From CBDAPI01 sp965248635 (lineage in GTDB: Bacteria; Acidobacteriota; UBA6911; RPQK01; CBDAPI01), in the NCBI GenBank assembly GCA_965248635.1, contig OZ252114.1:3038001-3102000 (forward strand): a stretch of 64,000 bases of DNA, read 5' to 3'. The first letter of the stretch is position 1; every line of letters starts with the position of its first letter. Position numbers and translations under genes: made by a program. Below the pieces are notes generated by a model, which saw only the letters and a list, made by a program, of their open reading frames with translations, was not told where the DNA came from and made no database searches. Below, piece after piece: positions 16,658-26,100 of the stretch.

Positions 16658-16852
16658 CCCGTCAGCGTCAGATTGCGTCAGTCAACTCATCCGGTTATCC
16701 TCCTGAATATTCGCGGAACAATCTGTCTTCATCGGCCTGCTTTTGCAGTTCTCATTGTGGAGAACCACTGGAGGTAAGAGAAGGAGAATGCCTGTTTGGG
16801 CTGCCGTACCTGTTGCCTTTCGTAATAGAATATTGATGAAGGAGAAATAGAT

Positions 16853-16957
16853 ATGGGAGACAGAGGGAAAAGAGATAAGGCTAAGAAAGAAACACAAAAA
16901 AAAGCTACCCGTACACTGAAGGAAAAACGGGCGCGGAAAAAAAAGAAGAATAACTAG
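16853..16957 (+). CDS. 34-residue lysine/arginine-rich peptide
   Basis: A tiny gene in the accA-aroC spacer. It starts with ATG at 16853 after GAAGGAGAAATAGAT, a strong ribosome-binding site, and ends at TAG 16955-16957. The product begins MGDRGKRDKAKKE, contains TLKEKRARKKKK and ends in NN, with about half of its residues lysine or arginine and no hydrophobic core. Short basic proteins with the same MGDRG(K)..K opening occur in many bacteria as unannotated families; a nucleic-acid-binding or ribosome-associated role is conceivable but unproven. The region is adenine-rich, unlike the flanking genes. Confidence 0.65.
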   Translation: MGDRGKRDKAKKETQKKATRTLKEKRARKKKKNN

Positions 16958-17142
16958 AGGGACTGCTGTCAGTTCTGCGACCGCCACTCCGTTGGCCGAA
17001 GAGATCCAGAAATCTGGCTCTTTCACTCTGCCGCCCCTTTCCAAAGTACTGGTTTAGTTCGCCCGGGAGGGAGTACTTAGTGAGTGAGGGCTTGGTACAA
17101 TCCACCTCCGGGATCACAAAAGTAGAGGGATAGGAATTCAGC

Positions 17143-18366
17143 ATGGAGATTCTGGGCGGGCCTCTTTTTGCCGTCGCAGGAGGCGGTGAATCCCATGGAC
17201 CAGCAATCGTCACGGTTGTTTTTGGGTGTCCGGCAGGTCTGAACCTGAAGCGTTCCCAGATTCAGGCGTGGCTCGATCGTCGCCGACCGGGCAGTACCAA
17301 ACACGGCACTACCCGGCGTGAGGCGGATCGAGTCGCCCTGCTGTCCGGTCTCTTCTCAGACGATCCCGGCGCGTTGCTTGCAGGCCCGTCAGTCTCTCTG
17401 GGCGGAGTCGAGTCGGGTGCCACCGAAACCTACGAAGAAGGCTTCAGCACCGGAGAGCCGATCGCTGCTCTGGTCCTCTCTACTTCCAAGAAGTCCACGG
17501 ACTACACGCAGTTCAAGGGCCCGGAGGGTGAAGTCAGGCCGGGCCACACCGACCTTGTGAAGTACCACAAGTCATCCGGGTACGCCGACATCCGGGGGAG
17601 CGGGCGATCCAGTTATCGGTCTACCATTTCCGACGTCATCGGCGGGTCGATTGCCCGGGTGTTCCTGAGAGAGCGTTTCGGAACCAGAATCTTTTCCTCG
17701 ATCTCTCAAGTGGGTCCTCTCCGGACCGAGCAGCGGCTCTCCCAGGTGCTTTCGGGGAAGCCTCCAGCGGAGGAACTTGCTGCCCTGGAGGAGAAGCTGG
17801 CAACCACCGAGATTCACACTATTGATCCGGGTTTTGCCGCTGCTGCAGTGGACTTGATTCGGCAGACCCGCATCGCAAGGGACTCCCTGGGCGCCGCCAT
17901 TGACGTAGTGGCATTCAATCCCCCGGCGTTAGCCGGAGAACCCCTCTACAACAGTCTCAAGATGCGACTCATGGGCTCGCTGGGGGGTTTGCATGCCGTC
18001 CAGGGCTGTGAAGCGGGCGATGGTTTTGAAGTGGTCGGGCGCCGAGGCAGTGAGAACAATGACTCGATTCGCAACTCCGGCTACCAGAGTAACAGCCACG
18101 GGGGGTTGATCGGAGGCGTGACCACGGGAATGCCGATTGTGTGTCGTGTCGGATTCAAACCCACTTCCAGCATCCCGCAACCCCAGAAGTCCGTGCGCAA
18201 AGATCTCGTGGAGATTGATTTCCAACTCAAGGGAGGACGCCACGATCCCTGTGTTGGCATCCGTGCCGGAATCACTCTGGAGTCGCGCCTGGCCATCGAA
18301 CTGGCCAACGCGGTGCTGTGCCACCAGGCCGGGCGAGTTCACCTGGAAGATTTCAAGCTTTTTTAG
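17143..18366 (+). CDS. aroC: Chorismate synthase
   Basis: 407 residues. It uses reduced FMN to eliminate phosphate from EPSP, giving chorismate, the last shared step to aromatic amino acids, folates and quinones. Family motifs are clear: GESHGPAIV near the N-terminus, RRRPGSTKHGTTRREAD, GHTDLVKYHKSSGYADIRGSGRSS, and GRRGSENNDSIRNSGYQSNSHGG with the FMN-binding residues. The last signature is GGRHDPCVGIRAGI. Slightly longer than the common 350-390 residues. It is convergent with the fructosamine kinase gene, with a hairpin between. Confidence 0.96.
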   Translation: MEILGGPLFAVAGGGESHGPAIVTVVFGCPAGLNLKRSQIQAWLDRRRPGSTKHGTTRREADRVALLSGLFSDDPGALLAGPSVSLGGVESGATETYEEGFSTGEPIAALVLSTSKKSTDYTQFKGPEGEVRPGHTDLVKYHKSSGYADIRGSGRSSYRSTISDVIGGSIARVFLRERFGTRIFSSISQVGPLRTEQRLSQVLSGKPPAEELAALEEKLATTEIHTIDPGFAAAAVDLIRQTRIARDSLGAAIDVVAFNPPALAGEPLYNSLKMRLMGSLGGLHAVQGCEAGDGFEVVGRRGSENNDSIRNSGYQSNSHGGLIGGVTTGMPIVCRVGFKPTSSIPQPQKSVRKDLVEIDFQLKGGRHDPCVGIRAGITLESRLAIELANAVLCHQAGRVHLEDFKLF

Positions 18367-18385
18367 CGAAGAGGTCAGCGAGCGA

Positions 18386-18420
18386 TCAGAGCGGCGGGTG
18401 GCAACCCGCTCGGGTTCTGA
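18386..18420. terminator. Bidirectional hairpin between aroC and the fructosamine kinase gene
   Basis: TCAGA at 18386-18390 pairs with TCTGA at 18416-18420, and the inner stem GCGGGT/ACCCGC (18394-18399 with 18404-18409) closes a 4-base loop. It sits in the 65-bp gap between two convergent genes and could stop both. There is no strong T run, so termination efficiency is uncertain. Confidence 0.5.
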
Positions 18421-18431
18421 TGACGTTGCAG

Positions 18432-19328
18432 CTAACCAAGTATCTTCTTCAAAAGACTGATGCACCCGGCCAGATAGCCGGTCCCGAAGAGATTCAGGTG
18501 GTTCAACAAGTGGTAGAGCTGATACACCTTGATTCTCTCTTGGACCCCGGGCTGCAGAGGCCAGGCTTCCCGATAAGAATCGTAAAAAGCCCTGCTGAAG
18601 CCTCCGAAGAGCTGACACATGGCCAGCTCGGCTTCACGGTGGCCATAATAAACAGCCGGATCAATGAGGACAGCACAGCCCTCTTCGTCGACCAGGAAGT
18701 TCCCGCTCCAGAGATCCCCGTGCAGGAGACTTGGCGGGTCACCGGAGTCGCCAATCCTCTCCGCAAGCTGATCGGTCAGTTTTCCTCCCAGCCGGTGTAG
18801 CTCGGGGCTGTTGTAACCATTGTGCCGTGCCAACTCGAGCTGAAAGCCAAACCGGTCTCTTCCCCAGAACTCACACCAGTCTGAGGTCCATCGATTGGAT
18901 TGGGGTGTCCTGCCGATGTAGTTGTCGTGTTCGAACCCAAACTGAGGTGCAGTGCAGTCCCGGTGGAGATGGGCCAGATCTCGGCCAAAACCCTCAAAAA
19001 AGCCACTGGTGGGCTTCCCCGGAGGCACGAACTCCGTAATCAAAAACTGATTTCCCAATTCGGGCAGCGACTTCCAGCCGAGGGGTTTTGCCGTTCGAAT
19101 CGACTTGCCGCGGCCAAGGGCACACAAACCCTCGAACTCACGTTCCAGAATGTCTTTTGGCTCGCTGGAGCCGACCTTGCAAAAGAAGGTGCGACCATCC
19201 TCCAGAGTCAGCTTCCGAGAAGAATGAATGCACCCGCCGGAGAGTGAAGATGCCGCTGAGACGCGGGCCGGTTTACCCGTCGCCTCCCCGATGACATTTT
19301 CGATGGCTGACCTCAGACGGTCATTCAT
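18432..19328 (-). CDS. Fructosamine/ketosamine-3-kinase family protein
   Basis: 298 residues, the full length of the fructosamine-3-kinase family, which has an aminoglycoside-phosphotransferase-like fold. Catalytic and metal sites are visible in LLHGDLWSGNFL (HGD-x-W-x-G-N) and VLIDPAVYYGHREAELAM. The N-terminal GGCIHSSRKLTLEDGRTFFCKV forms the glycine-rich loop and carries the ATP-anchoring lysine. Bacterial members phosphorylate ribulosamines or erythrulosamines on glycated proteins, which makes the sugar fall off. The ATG at 19328 overlaps the stop of the LMW phosphatase by 8 bp (ATGAATGA), so both are translated from one message. Confidence 0.92.
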   Translation of the reverse strand: MNDRLRSAIENVIGEATGKPARVSAASSLSGGCIHSSRKLTLEDGRTFFCKVGSSEPKDILEREFEGLCALGRGKSIRTAKPLGWKSLPELGNQFLITEFVPPGKPTSGFFEGFGRDLAHLHRDCTAPQFGFEHDNYIGRTPQSNRWTSDWCEFWGRDRFGFQLELARHNGYNSPELHRLGGKLTDQLAERIGDSGDPPSLLHGDLWSGNFLVDEEGCAVLIDPAVYYGHREAELAMCQLFGGFSRAFYDSYREAWPLQPGVQERIKVYQLYHLLNHLNLFGTGYLAGCISLLKKILG

Positions 19329-19800
19329 CGAGGGACAGATCGCGAAGGATCGCCGGGCAAGCCGTTTCGATCATGTCCAGAACCAGCTCAAACCCCTTGG
19401 ATCCACCGTAGTACGGATCCGGCACGTCCTGAGGCCAGCCGGAATCGAGAAAGTCGCTCAACAAGCAGATCCTGGCTTTGTGGGTACCCCCCTGGCGGAG
19501 GGATCGGTCTAGGATGTCCTGGTAGTTGGACTTGTCCATGGCCACCACGAGGTCAAATTCTTCCAGATCATCTCCGTCGAAAACGCGGGCCTGGCCCTGC
19601 AACTGGTATCCGCGCCCTTGAGCGGCCTGCTGCATTCTCTTGTCTGGAGGATTCCCCCCGTGATAAGCAATCGTTCCGGCGGAATCGACTCCAATTTCCG
19701 ATTCCAGATCGAGGCTCTTGAGCAGATGTCGAAACACTCCCTCGGCTGCCGGAGAGCGGCAAATATTTCCCATGCAAACGAAAAGGACGCGGCGCTTCAT
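19321..19800 (-). CDS. Low-molecular-weight protein-tyrosine-phosphatase family protein
   Basis: 159 residues. The active-site loop VLFVCMGNICRSPAAEG (C-x4-C-R-S) is at the N-terminus and the general acid lies in VPDPYYGGSKGFELVLDMI near the end, both as in LMW-PTPs. It may dephosphorylate tyrosine, but linkage to a fructosamine-kinase homologue favours the ribulosamine-5-phosphatase activity reported for some LMW-PTPs. In that pathway this enzyme removes a 5-phosphate from protein-bound sugar before the kinase acts on the 3-position. It is the first gene of a two-gene unit diverging from tetR. Confidence 0.9.
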   Translation of the reverse strand: MKRRVLFVCMGNICRSPAAEGVFRHLLKSLDLESEIGVDSAGTIAYHGGNPPDKRMQQAAQGRGYQLQGQARVFDGDDLEEFDLVVAMDKSNYQDILDRSLRQGGTHKARICLLSDFLDSGWPQDVPDPYYGGSKGFELVLDMIETACPAILRDLSLDE

Positions 19801-19835
19801 TCCGGCCGAAGTTTAACACGCTGTCCCGCGCGGAC

Positions 19836-19881
19836 TTGACTCAGATGGAATCAAACGTTTATTTTAAACGAGGGTTTGATT
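19836..19881 (+). promoter_or_regulatory. Promoter and candidate TetR operator upstream of the efflux operon
   Basis: TTGACT at 19836-19841 and TATTTT at 19860-19865 (18 bp apart) make a plausible promoter. A perfect inverted repeat AATCAAAC (19849-19856) / GTTTGATT (19874-19881) straddles the -10 region just before the tetR start, where a repressor would block RNA polymerase. This suggests the TetR-family protein controls its own operon. Confidence 0.6.
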
Positions 19882-19884
19882 CTC

Positions 19885-20529
19885 ATGAGCACTACAAAAG
19901 ACCGCCTTCTTGACTCGGCTGAGAAGCTCTTTTCCAAACAAGGCTTCTCGGCAACCTCGGTCCGTCAGATTAGCGCCGCCGCCAGCGTGAATCTGGCGGC
20001 TATGAACTACCACTTCGGATCCAAGGAAAAGCTGATTTCAGCCGTGTTCGCCCGCCGTCTGAACCCCCTGAACGAAGAGCGAATTGGACTACTGGAGCGC
20101 TGCTGCAAAGAGTCTGAGGGGGGAATACCCTCCCTCGGGAAGTCAGTAAGAGCGCTGGTTGGCCCGGCCCTGCGGCTCAGCCAGGACCCTGCCCGTGGAG
20201 GGGAACGGTTCATGCTCCTGATGGGTCGTGCCTTCTCCGAGCCGGGACATGGGGTCGATGAACTGGTGTTGCGCCAGTTTGAAGGATTGGCCCGGCGGTT
20301 TTTCCCTGTATTTCGTCATCATCTGGAAGACCTCACGACGGAAACATTTTTCTGGCGCATCCATTTTCTAGTTGGGGCTATGGCCCACACCATGGCGGCC
20401 TCGGAGGGACTGCGTTTCATTTCAGGAGGCCGGTGCTCCCTGGAAGATCCAGAGGAAGCTGTGGACCGGCTGGTTGATTTCGTTGTCGCCGGTATGCGGG
20501 CTCCCGACGGAGTGGAGACAAAAACGTGA
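19885..20529 (+). CDS. TetR/AcrR-family transcriptional regulator
   Basis: 214 residues from the ATG at 19885; an in-frame start at 19876 would place the start in the operator, so I prefer the later one. The N-terminal helix-turn-helix is clear: KDRLLDSAEKLFSKQGFSATS followed by VRQISAAASVNLAAMNYHFGSKEKLI. The C-terminal ligand-binding domain resembles the CerR-type group often placed with RND pumps. The stop overlaps the GTG start of the outer-membrane efflux gene. It is probably a drug- or metabolite-sensing repressor of the pump. Confidence 0.9.
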   Translation: MSTTKDRLLDSAEKLFSKQGFSATSVRQISAAASVNLAAMNYHFGSKEKLISAVFARRLNPLNEERIGLLERCCKESEGGIPSLGKSVRALVGPALRLSQDPARGGERFMLLMGRAFSEPGHGVDELVLRQFEGLARRFFPVFRHHLEDLTTETFFWRIHFLVGAMAHTMAASEGLRFISGGRCSLEDPEEAVDRLVDFVVAGMRAPDGVETKT

Positions 20530-21992
20530 GTGCCCGCTGGACAGGCGTCATTCTCTTTCTCTTGACCTCGGGTTGCGCGAAGCCCAAGCTACAGGGTCAG
20601 TACGATCTGGACGTGGACATCAAGGAGACCTGGCAGTCGGGAGCGGCCGCCCAGGACGATCCCCTGGCCGCCTGGTGGACAACCTTTCAAGACTCTGGAC
20701 TGTCCCGGGTGATTGAGCGAACTCTGCAACAGAACCGGGACAGCCGGGCGGCCGTTGCCCGGGTTCAGGCTGCACTCACGGAAGCAAGGATCGCCGGGAC
20801 CGAGTTGAAACCGTCGGTGGCTGCGGGTTTCGGTGCCATCAACCGCAAGCAGAACTTCATTGGCTTTCCGTTTCCAGGATCTGAGGAAGGGGTGTTGAGC
20901 CGAACCTTCACGACCTATGGGGTCTCACTGGATGTGAGCTGGGAGGCCGATCTGTGGGGGCGACTTCGCTCAGGCGAGCTGGCAGCCTACCAGCTTTACG
21001 AAGCACAGGAGGCGGAACTCAGAGCGCTGCAGCTCTCACTGGCCGGACAGGCAGCCAAGATCTGGTTCGCCGCGATCGAGTCGGCCAATCAACTCACCCT
21101 GGCAGCGGAGACGGTGGTCAGCTTTGAAGAGTCCAGCCGGGCGGTCCGGATCCGCTTTGAGGCCGGCGTCCGACCCGCTTTTGACCTGCGCCTGGCCTTG
21201 ACGGATCTGGCCAGCGCTGAGTCCCTGGTTCAACAGCGTCAGGAACAGCTCGATCGAACCTTGCGCCAGCTCGAGATCTTGAGCGGGCAGTATCCTTCGG
21301 GGGCGCTAGCACTCAGTGATTTCCTGCCCGATCTACCGGGACCGGTTCCAGCCGGACTTCCGGCGGATATGGTGGCTCGCCGCCCGGATCTGATGGCCGC
21401 ACAAAAAAGATTGCTGGCGGCGGATGCACAGATCGCACAGTCCAGAGCGGCGCTTTACCCGAGGCTCAGTCTGACGGGAAGCCTGGGGACTTCCACAGAC
21501 GCGCTCCGGGACCTGCTGAACGGAGATTTTTCAGTCTGGAGTCTGGCGGGGAATCTGCTTCAGCCCGTTTTTGAATCTGGACGACTCCGCAAAGGAGTCG
21601 ATCTGGCTCGGGCTCATGCGGAGGAAGCTCTTCAGTTCTATGCCGGCTCCGTGCTTCTGGCCCTGGCAGAAGTCGAGTCGGCCCTGGCAGCCGAGGCTTC
21701 TCTGAATGAGCGACTTCGAGCACTGGAGCAGGCCGCTGAGCAGGCCCAGGCTGCGGTGGCCCTGGCCCGGCTCCGATACAGTCAGGGAGTCGGAGATGTG
21801 TTGAGTGTTCTTGATTCACAGCGCCGCGTTCTGACAGCACGAAGCCAGGTTTTGACGGTCAAGAGAGAGCGTCTGGACAACCGGATCGATCTCCATCTGG
21901 CTCTCGGGGGGGAACTTCGCCAGGCGAGTCCCGATCCCGGCGCTTCCCTTCCCGATGTGAACAGCGGCACCAGCGGCGGAAAAAGAGAATGA
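20526..21992 (+). CDS. Outer-membrane efflux lipoprotein (NodT/TolC family)
   Basis: 488 residues. The GTG start at 20526 overlaps the tetR stop. The signal ends in a lipobox (FLLTSGC), so the mature protein is lipid-anchored as in OprM/NodT types. It has two OEP repeats: one with WWTTFQDSGLSRVIERTLQQNRD and one with DMVARRPDLMAAQKRLLAADA, and long coiled-coil helices (ALEQAAEQAQAAVALARLRYSQG) that form the periplasmic tunnel. It would be the exit duct of the pump encoded by the next two genes, which overlap it by 4 bp. Confidence 0.93.
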   Translation: MSARWTGVILFLLTSGCAKPKLQGQYDLDVDIKETWQSGAAAQDDPLAAWWTTFQDSGLSRVIERTLQQNRDSRAAVARVQAALTEARIAGTELKPSVAAGFGAINRKQNFIGFPFPGSEEGVLSRTFTTYGVSLDVSWEADLWGRLRSGELAAYQLYEAQEAELRALQLSLAGQAAKIWFAAIESANQLTLAAETVVSFEESSRAVRIRFEAGVRPAFDLRLALTDLASAESLVQQRQEQLDRTLRQLEILSGQYPSGALALSDFLPDLPGPVPAGLPADMVARRPDLMAAQKRLLAADAQIAQSRAALYPRLSLTGSLGTSTDALRDLLNGDFSVWSLAGNLLQPVFESGRLRKGVDLARAHAEEALQFYAGSVLLALAEVESALAAEASLNERLRALEQAAEQAQAAVALARLRYSQGVGDVLSVLDSQRRVLTARSQVLTVKRERLDNRIDLHLALGGELRQASPDPGASLPDVNSGTSGGKRE

Positions 21993-23194
21993 AACTTGCC
22001 CTGAAGATCATCCTGCCCGTTCTCGTCATCGTGGCCGGCGCGCTGGCAGCCCGGAAGATGATTCTGTCGCGGCCTCCCGTTGAGGTTCGGGACCCCGAGG
22101 TGATGATTCCTGTCATTCGCACGATTCAGGTTTATCCGGAATCGGTGCGGCTCTCCGTCAGAGCCCACGGGACCGTCGTTCCCCGAACCCAAAGCGTGCT
22201 GGCTCCTGAAATTGCGGGCCGGATCATCTATGTATCTCCTTCCCTGCGATCAGGCGGTTTCTTCGAAGCGGGGGAGCGTCTGGTCCAGCTCGAGTCAACC
22301 GACTACGAGCTGGCAGGGGTGCAGGCGAGATCCGCTGTCTCCCAGGCCCAGCTCCGCCTCGAACAGGAACAGGCAGAAGCTGCCATAGCACTGCGCGAAT
22401 GGAAGAGTCTAGGCGAGGGAGAAGCGAGCTCCCTGTTGAGAAGGGAGCCCCAGCTGGCGTTGGCTCAGGCTGCACTTGAGTCGGCGAGGGCAGCCTCCCA
22501 GCAAGCCCAAAGGAATCTGGGTCGCACTGAGATCGTGGCTCCTTTTGCCGGGCGAGTGCGCCGGAAGCAAGTCGATCTTGGACAGTTCGTAACCGCGGGA
22601 ACTCCTCTGGCTACCATCTATTCAGTAGACTCTGCCGAAATCAGACTGCCCCTTCCGGATGAAGAGCTGGCTTTCGTGAATCTCCCCTTGAACTATCGCG
22701 GCGACCATCAGCCCTGGCCCCGGCCCAGGGTCGTCATTCGGGCCCGCTTTGCCGGTTCCGAGCACACCTGGACCGGACGAATCGTTCGAACCGAAGGAGA
22801 GATCGACCCTCAAACCCGGGTGGTACACGCGATCGCTGAGGTCCAAAACCCTTACGGCCGGGGAAAAGACCTCACACGCCCACCCCTGGCCGTTGGCATG
22901 TTCGTGGAGGCCGAGATCATGGGGCATCTGGCCGAGAACATCTTTCAGGTTCCTCGGGCGGCTCTCCGGGGAAAGGACCGCGTCGTGGTCGTGGATGAGG
23001 ACAGTCGGCTGCGATTTCGGCGGGTTGAAGTCCTGCGGAGAAGCAACGACACGGTCCTGATCAGTAAGGGATTGGAGCCCGGCGAGCGTGTCTCTGTAGC
23101 CACCCTCGAATCTGTGGTCGACGGAATGCAGGTCCGGGTGCTGGAGGAAGCAGAGATTCCGGCCCCCCTAGCGATCCTGGGAGAGCAAGGATGA
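21989..23194 (+). CDS. Periplasmic adaptor (membrane fusion protein) of RND efflux pump
   Basis: 401 residues. An N-terminal membrane anchor (LALKIILPVLVIVAGALAA) is followed by the lipoyl halves: VLAPEIAGRIIYVSP and IVAPFAGRVRRKQVDLGQFV, separated by a coiled-coil hairpin rich in alanine and glutamine. A beta-barrel and membrane-proximal domain close the protein. It bridges the inner-membrane transporter and the TolC-like duct. The start codon overlaps the stop of the outer-membrane gene and its own stop overlaps the transporter start (both ATGA), which indicates translational coupling. Confidence 0.93.
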   Translation: MKLALKIILPVLVIVAGALAARKMILSRPPVEVRDPEVMIPVIRTIQVYPESVRLSVRAHGTVVPRTQSVLAPEIAGRIIYVSPSLRSGGFFEAGERLVQLESTDYELAGVQARSAVSQAQLRLEQEQAEAAIALREWKSLGEGEASSLLRREPQLALAQAALESARAASQQAQRNLGRTEIVAPFAGRVRRKQVDLGQFVTAGTPLATIYSVDSAEIRLPLPDEELAFVNLPLNYRGDHQPWPRPRVVIRARFAGSEHTWTGRIVRTEGEIDPQTRVVHAIAEVQNPYGRGKDLTRPPLAVGMFVEAEIMGHLAENIFQVPRAALRGKDRVVVVDEDSRLRFRRVEVLRRSNDTVLISKGLEPGERVSVATLESVVDGMQVRVLEEAEIPAPLAILGEQG

Positions 23195-26100
23195 ATACCG
23201 TCGTCGCCTGGTTTGCTCGCAACCGCGTCGCAGCCAACTTGCTGATGGCGGTCATCGTGGGGGCCGGCCTGCTGGCTCTTTCCGATATTCGCGAAGAGGT
23301 GATCCCGGAACTCGATCCCGAGATCATCAGTGTGATGGTTCCGTACCTGGGAGCGGCGCCGGAAGAGGTCGAAGAAGGAGTCTGTGCCCGCATCGAAGAA
23401 GCGGTAGCCAGTCTTACCGGGGTCAAGAAGATCACGTCAACGGCGGCTGAAGGGGTTGGAACCGTATTGATCGAGGTGCTGGAGGGAACCGAACCCCGCG
23501 AGCTTCTGGACGACGTGAAGAATCGAGTCGACGCTATAGAAACGTTTCCAGACGAGACCGAAAAGCCGATTGTCCAGCATCAACTGGTGAAGAGGCAGGT
23601 GATCAACGTAGCGGTTTCGGGGCAGGCTGACGAGAAAACCCTGAAGCGAATTGGTGAGCGGATTCGGGACGACCTGGCTGCCTTACCGGGGATCACCCAG
23701 GTCGAGCTGACCAGTGCCCGGCCCTATGAAATCTCCATCGAAGTCTCCGAGACCGCGCTTCGCCGCCATCGTCTCACTTTCGGCAGAGTTGCCGAAGCAG
23801 TCCGCCGCAGCTCTCTGGATCTTCCGGGAGGCTCGCTTCGCACAGCGGGCGGCGAAATCCTGCTTCGGGGTAAAGGGCAGGCCTACGTCGGCGAAGAATT
23901 CGAAAGCCTGATTCTTCTCAGCCGGGCGGACGGAACCCGCATCTTGCTGGGTGACGTGGCCACTGTCGTGGACGGTTTCGCCGAGACAGATCAGGCTTCA
24001 CGCTTCGATGGGGAGCCGGCCGTACTCATCACTGTGTTTCGCGTAGGCGAGCAAAGCGCCATCGAAATCGCCAACTCGGTAAAGGACTATGTCAAAGAGG
24101 CAGCCAGGCGCCTTCTCCCCGGCATCAACCTGACCACCTGGCGGGATGACTCGCAGGTTCTGAGGAGCCGCCTCGAGCTGCTGGCCCGAAACGCCCGTTT
24201 CGGGTTCGTTCTGGTGGTGATCAGCTTGGCGCTGTTTCTGAGACTCGGTCTGGCCCTGTGGGCGTCTCTGGGTATACCCATCTCGTTTCTGGGAGCGATC
24301 CTGCTGATGCCGCATTTGGGAGTCTCGGTCAATCTCATCTCTCTCTTTGCCTTCATCGTGGTCCTTGGAATCGTGGTTGACGATGCCATCATCGTCGGGG
24401 AGAACATCCACCGCCACCTAGAGGCCGGCACACCGGGTCTGGAGGCGGCCATCCGCGGAACCAGGGAAGTGCTGGTTCCTGTGATCTTTGGGGTGCTCAC
24501 CAGTGTGGCTGCCTTCTCTCCACTCCTCGCACTGGGGGGAACGACGGGTCAGATGTTCCGAGTACTTCCCCTGATCGTGATCCCGACCCTTCTTTTTTCC
24601 CTGATCGAGTCCCTCCTGATTCTGCCCTCCCACCTGTCTCATCTGCGCCCGGTGCCATTCACGGCTGTGGGGAGAGCCTGGGATCTCTTTCAGTCGACTT
24701 TTACCCGCGGCCTGAAATGGTTCATTGACAACATCTACGGCCGGATTCTGGACTGGTCGCTGGAATGGCGCTATCTGACCGTGACCGTCGGAATCTTCAC
24801 CCTGATGTTCTCGGTAGGGCTCTGGTTCGGAGGTTGGATCAAGTTTCAATTTCTGCCCGATGTGGAGGCTGATAACGTGGTAGCACTGTTGACCATGCCC
24901 AGGGGAACGCCGCCGGATGTCACCGCCAGGGCTCTTCGGCAGCTGGAAGATTCTGCAGAAAGAATGCGGCAGGAAGTGGAACGAGACGGGCAGCACGTGG
25001 TTGTGCACACACTGACGTCCATTGGCGAGCAACCCTTCCTCGCCACTCAGCTTCGCCCCGGGATGCCCGGTGGCGGTCAGAATATCTCGGGAGCTCATCT
25101 GGGAGAAATAAACATCCAGCTCGCCTCTTCCGAAGAACGCACGGTTTCCAGCCTGGACATCGGAAACCTGTGGCGGAAATTGACCCCCCCCATTCCCGAC
25201 GCGGTAGAACTTACCTTTTCCACTTCGCTCTTGAACTCCGGAGAGGACATCAACGTCCAACTCACCAGTGATCGGCTCGACGAGCTGGAGAAGGCGGCTG
25301 AAGAGCTGAAGCAGTATCTCGGGCAGTACGCTGGTGTTGATGAGATCTCCGACTCGTTACTGGCCGGGAAACAGGAAATCAAGCTGTCTATTCTGCCCAA
25401 GGCCGAGACGCTGGGGTTGACTCTGGCGGACCTTTCCCGTCAGGTGCGCCAGGCCTTCTACGGAGCCGAAGCGCAGCGCATCCAGCGGGGTCGGGATGAA
25501 GTCAAGGTCATGGTCCGGTATCCCTCCTCCCGGCGGCGCTCCCTGGCGGACCTGGAAACGATGCGCATCCGCACTCCCTCCGGAAGTGAAGTACCCTTCG
25601 GGTTAGTAGCCGAGTTGAGCCTGGGACGAGGTCCGGCAGACATCCGGCGCGTGGACCGAAACCGCGCTGTCAACGTCACGGCCAATGTTGACGAGAGCCA
25701 ATCCAACTCGAATGAGATCATCGCCGACCTGAGAAGAACTTTTCTGCCCGACCTGGCACGACGTTTTGCGGGACTCAACTTCTCCTTCGAAGGGGGACAG
25801 AGAAACCAGCAGGACACACTCGACGACCTGGCCGACGGCTTTCTCATTGCGCTTCTGGCTATTTTTGCTCTTCTGGCCGTGCCCCTCCGCTCTTACCTCC
25901 AACCCCTGATTATCATGTCAGCCATTCCCTTTGGCCTGGTGGGCGCAGTCCTGGGGCACCTCCTCCTGGGCATGGACCTCACCATCCTTTCCATGTTTGG
26001 AGTCGTGGCCCTGGCCGGGGTGGTGGTGAATGACAGTCTGGTGCTGGTCGATTATGTCAATCGCAGACGGCGTGAGGGCCTGCCGCTATTGCAGGCGCTA

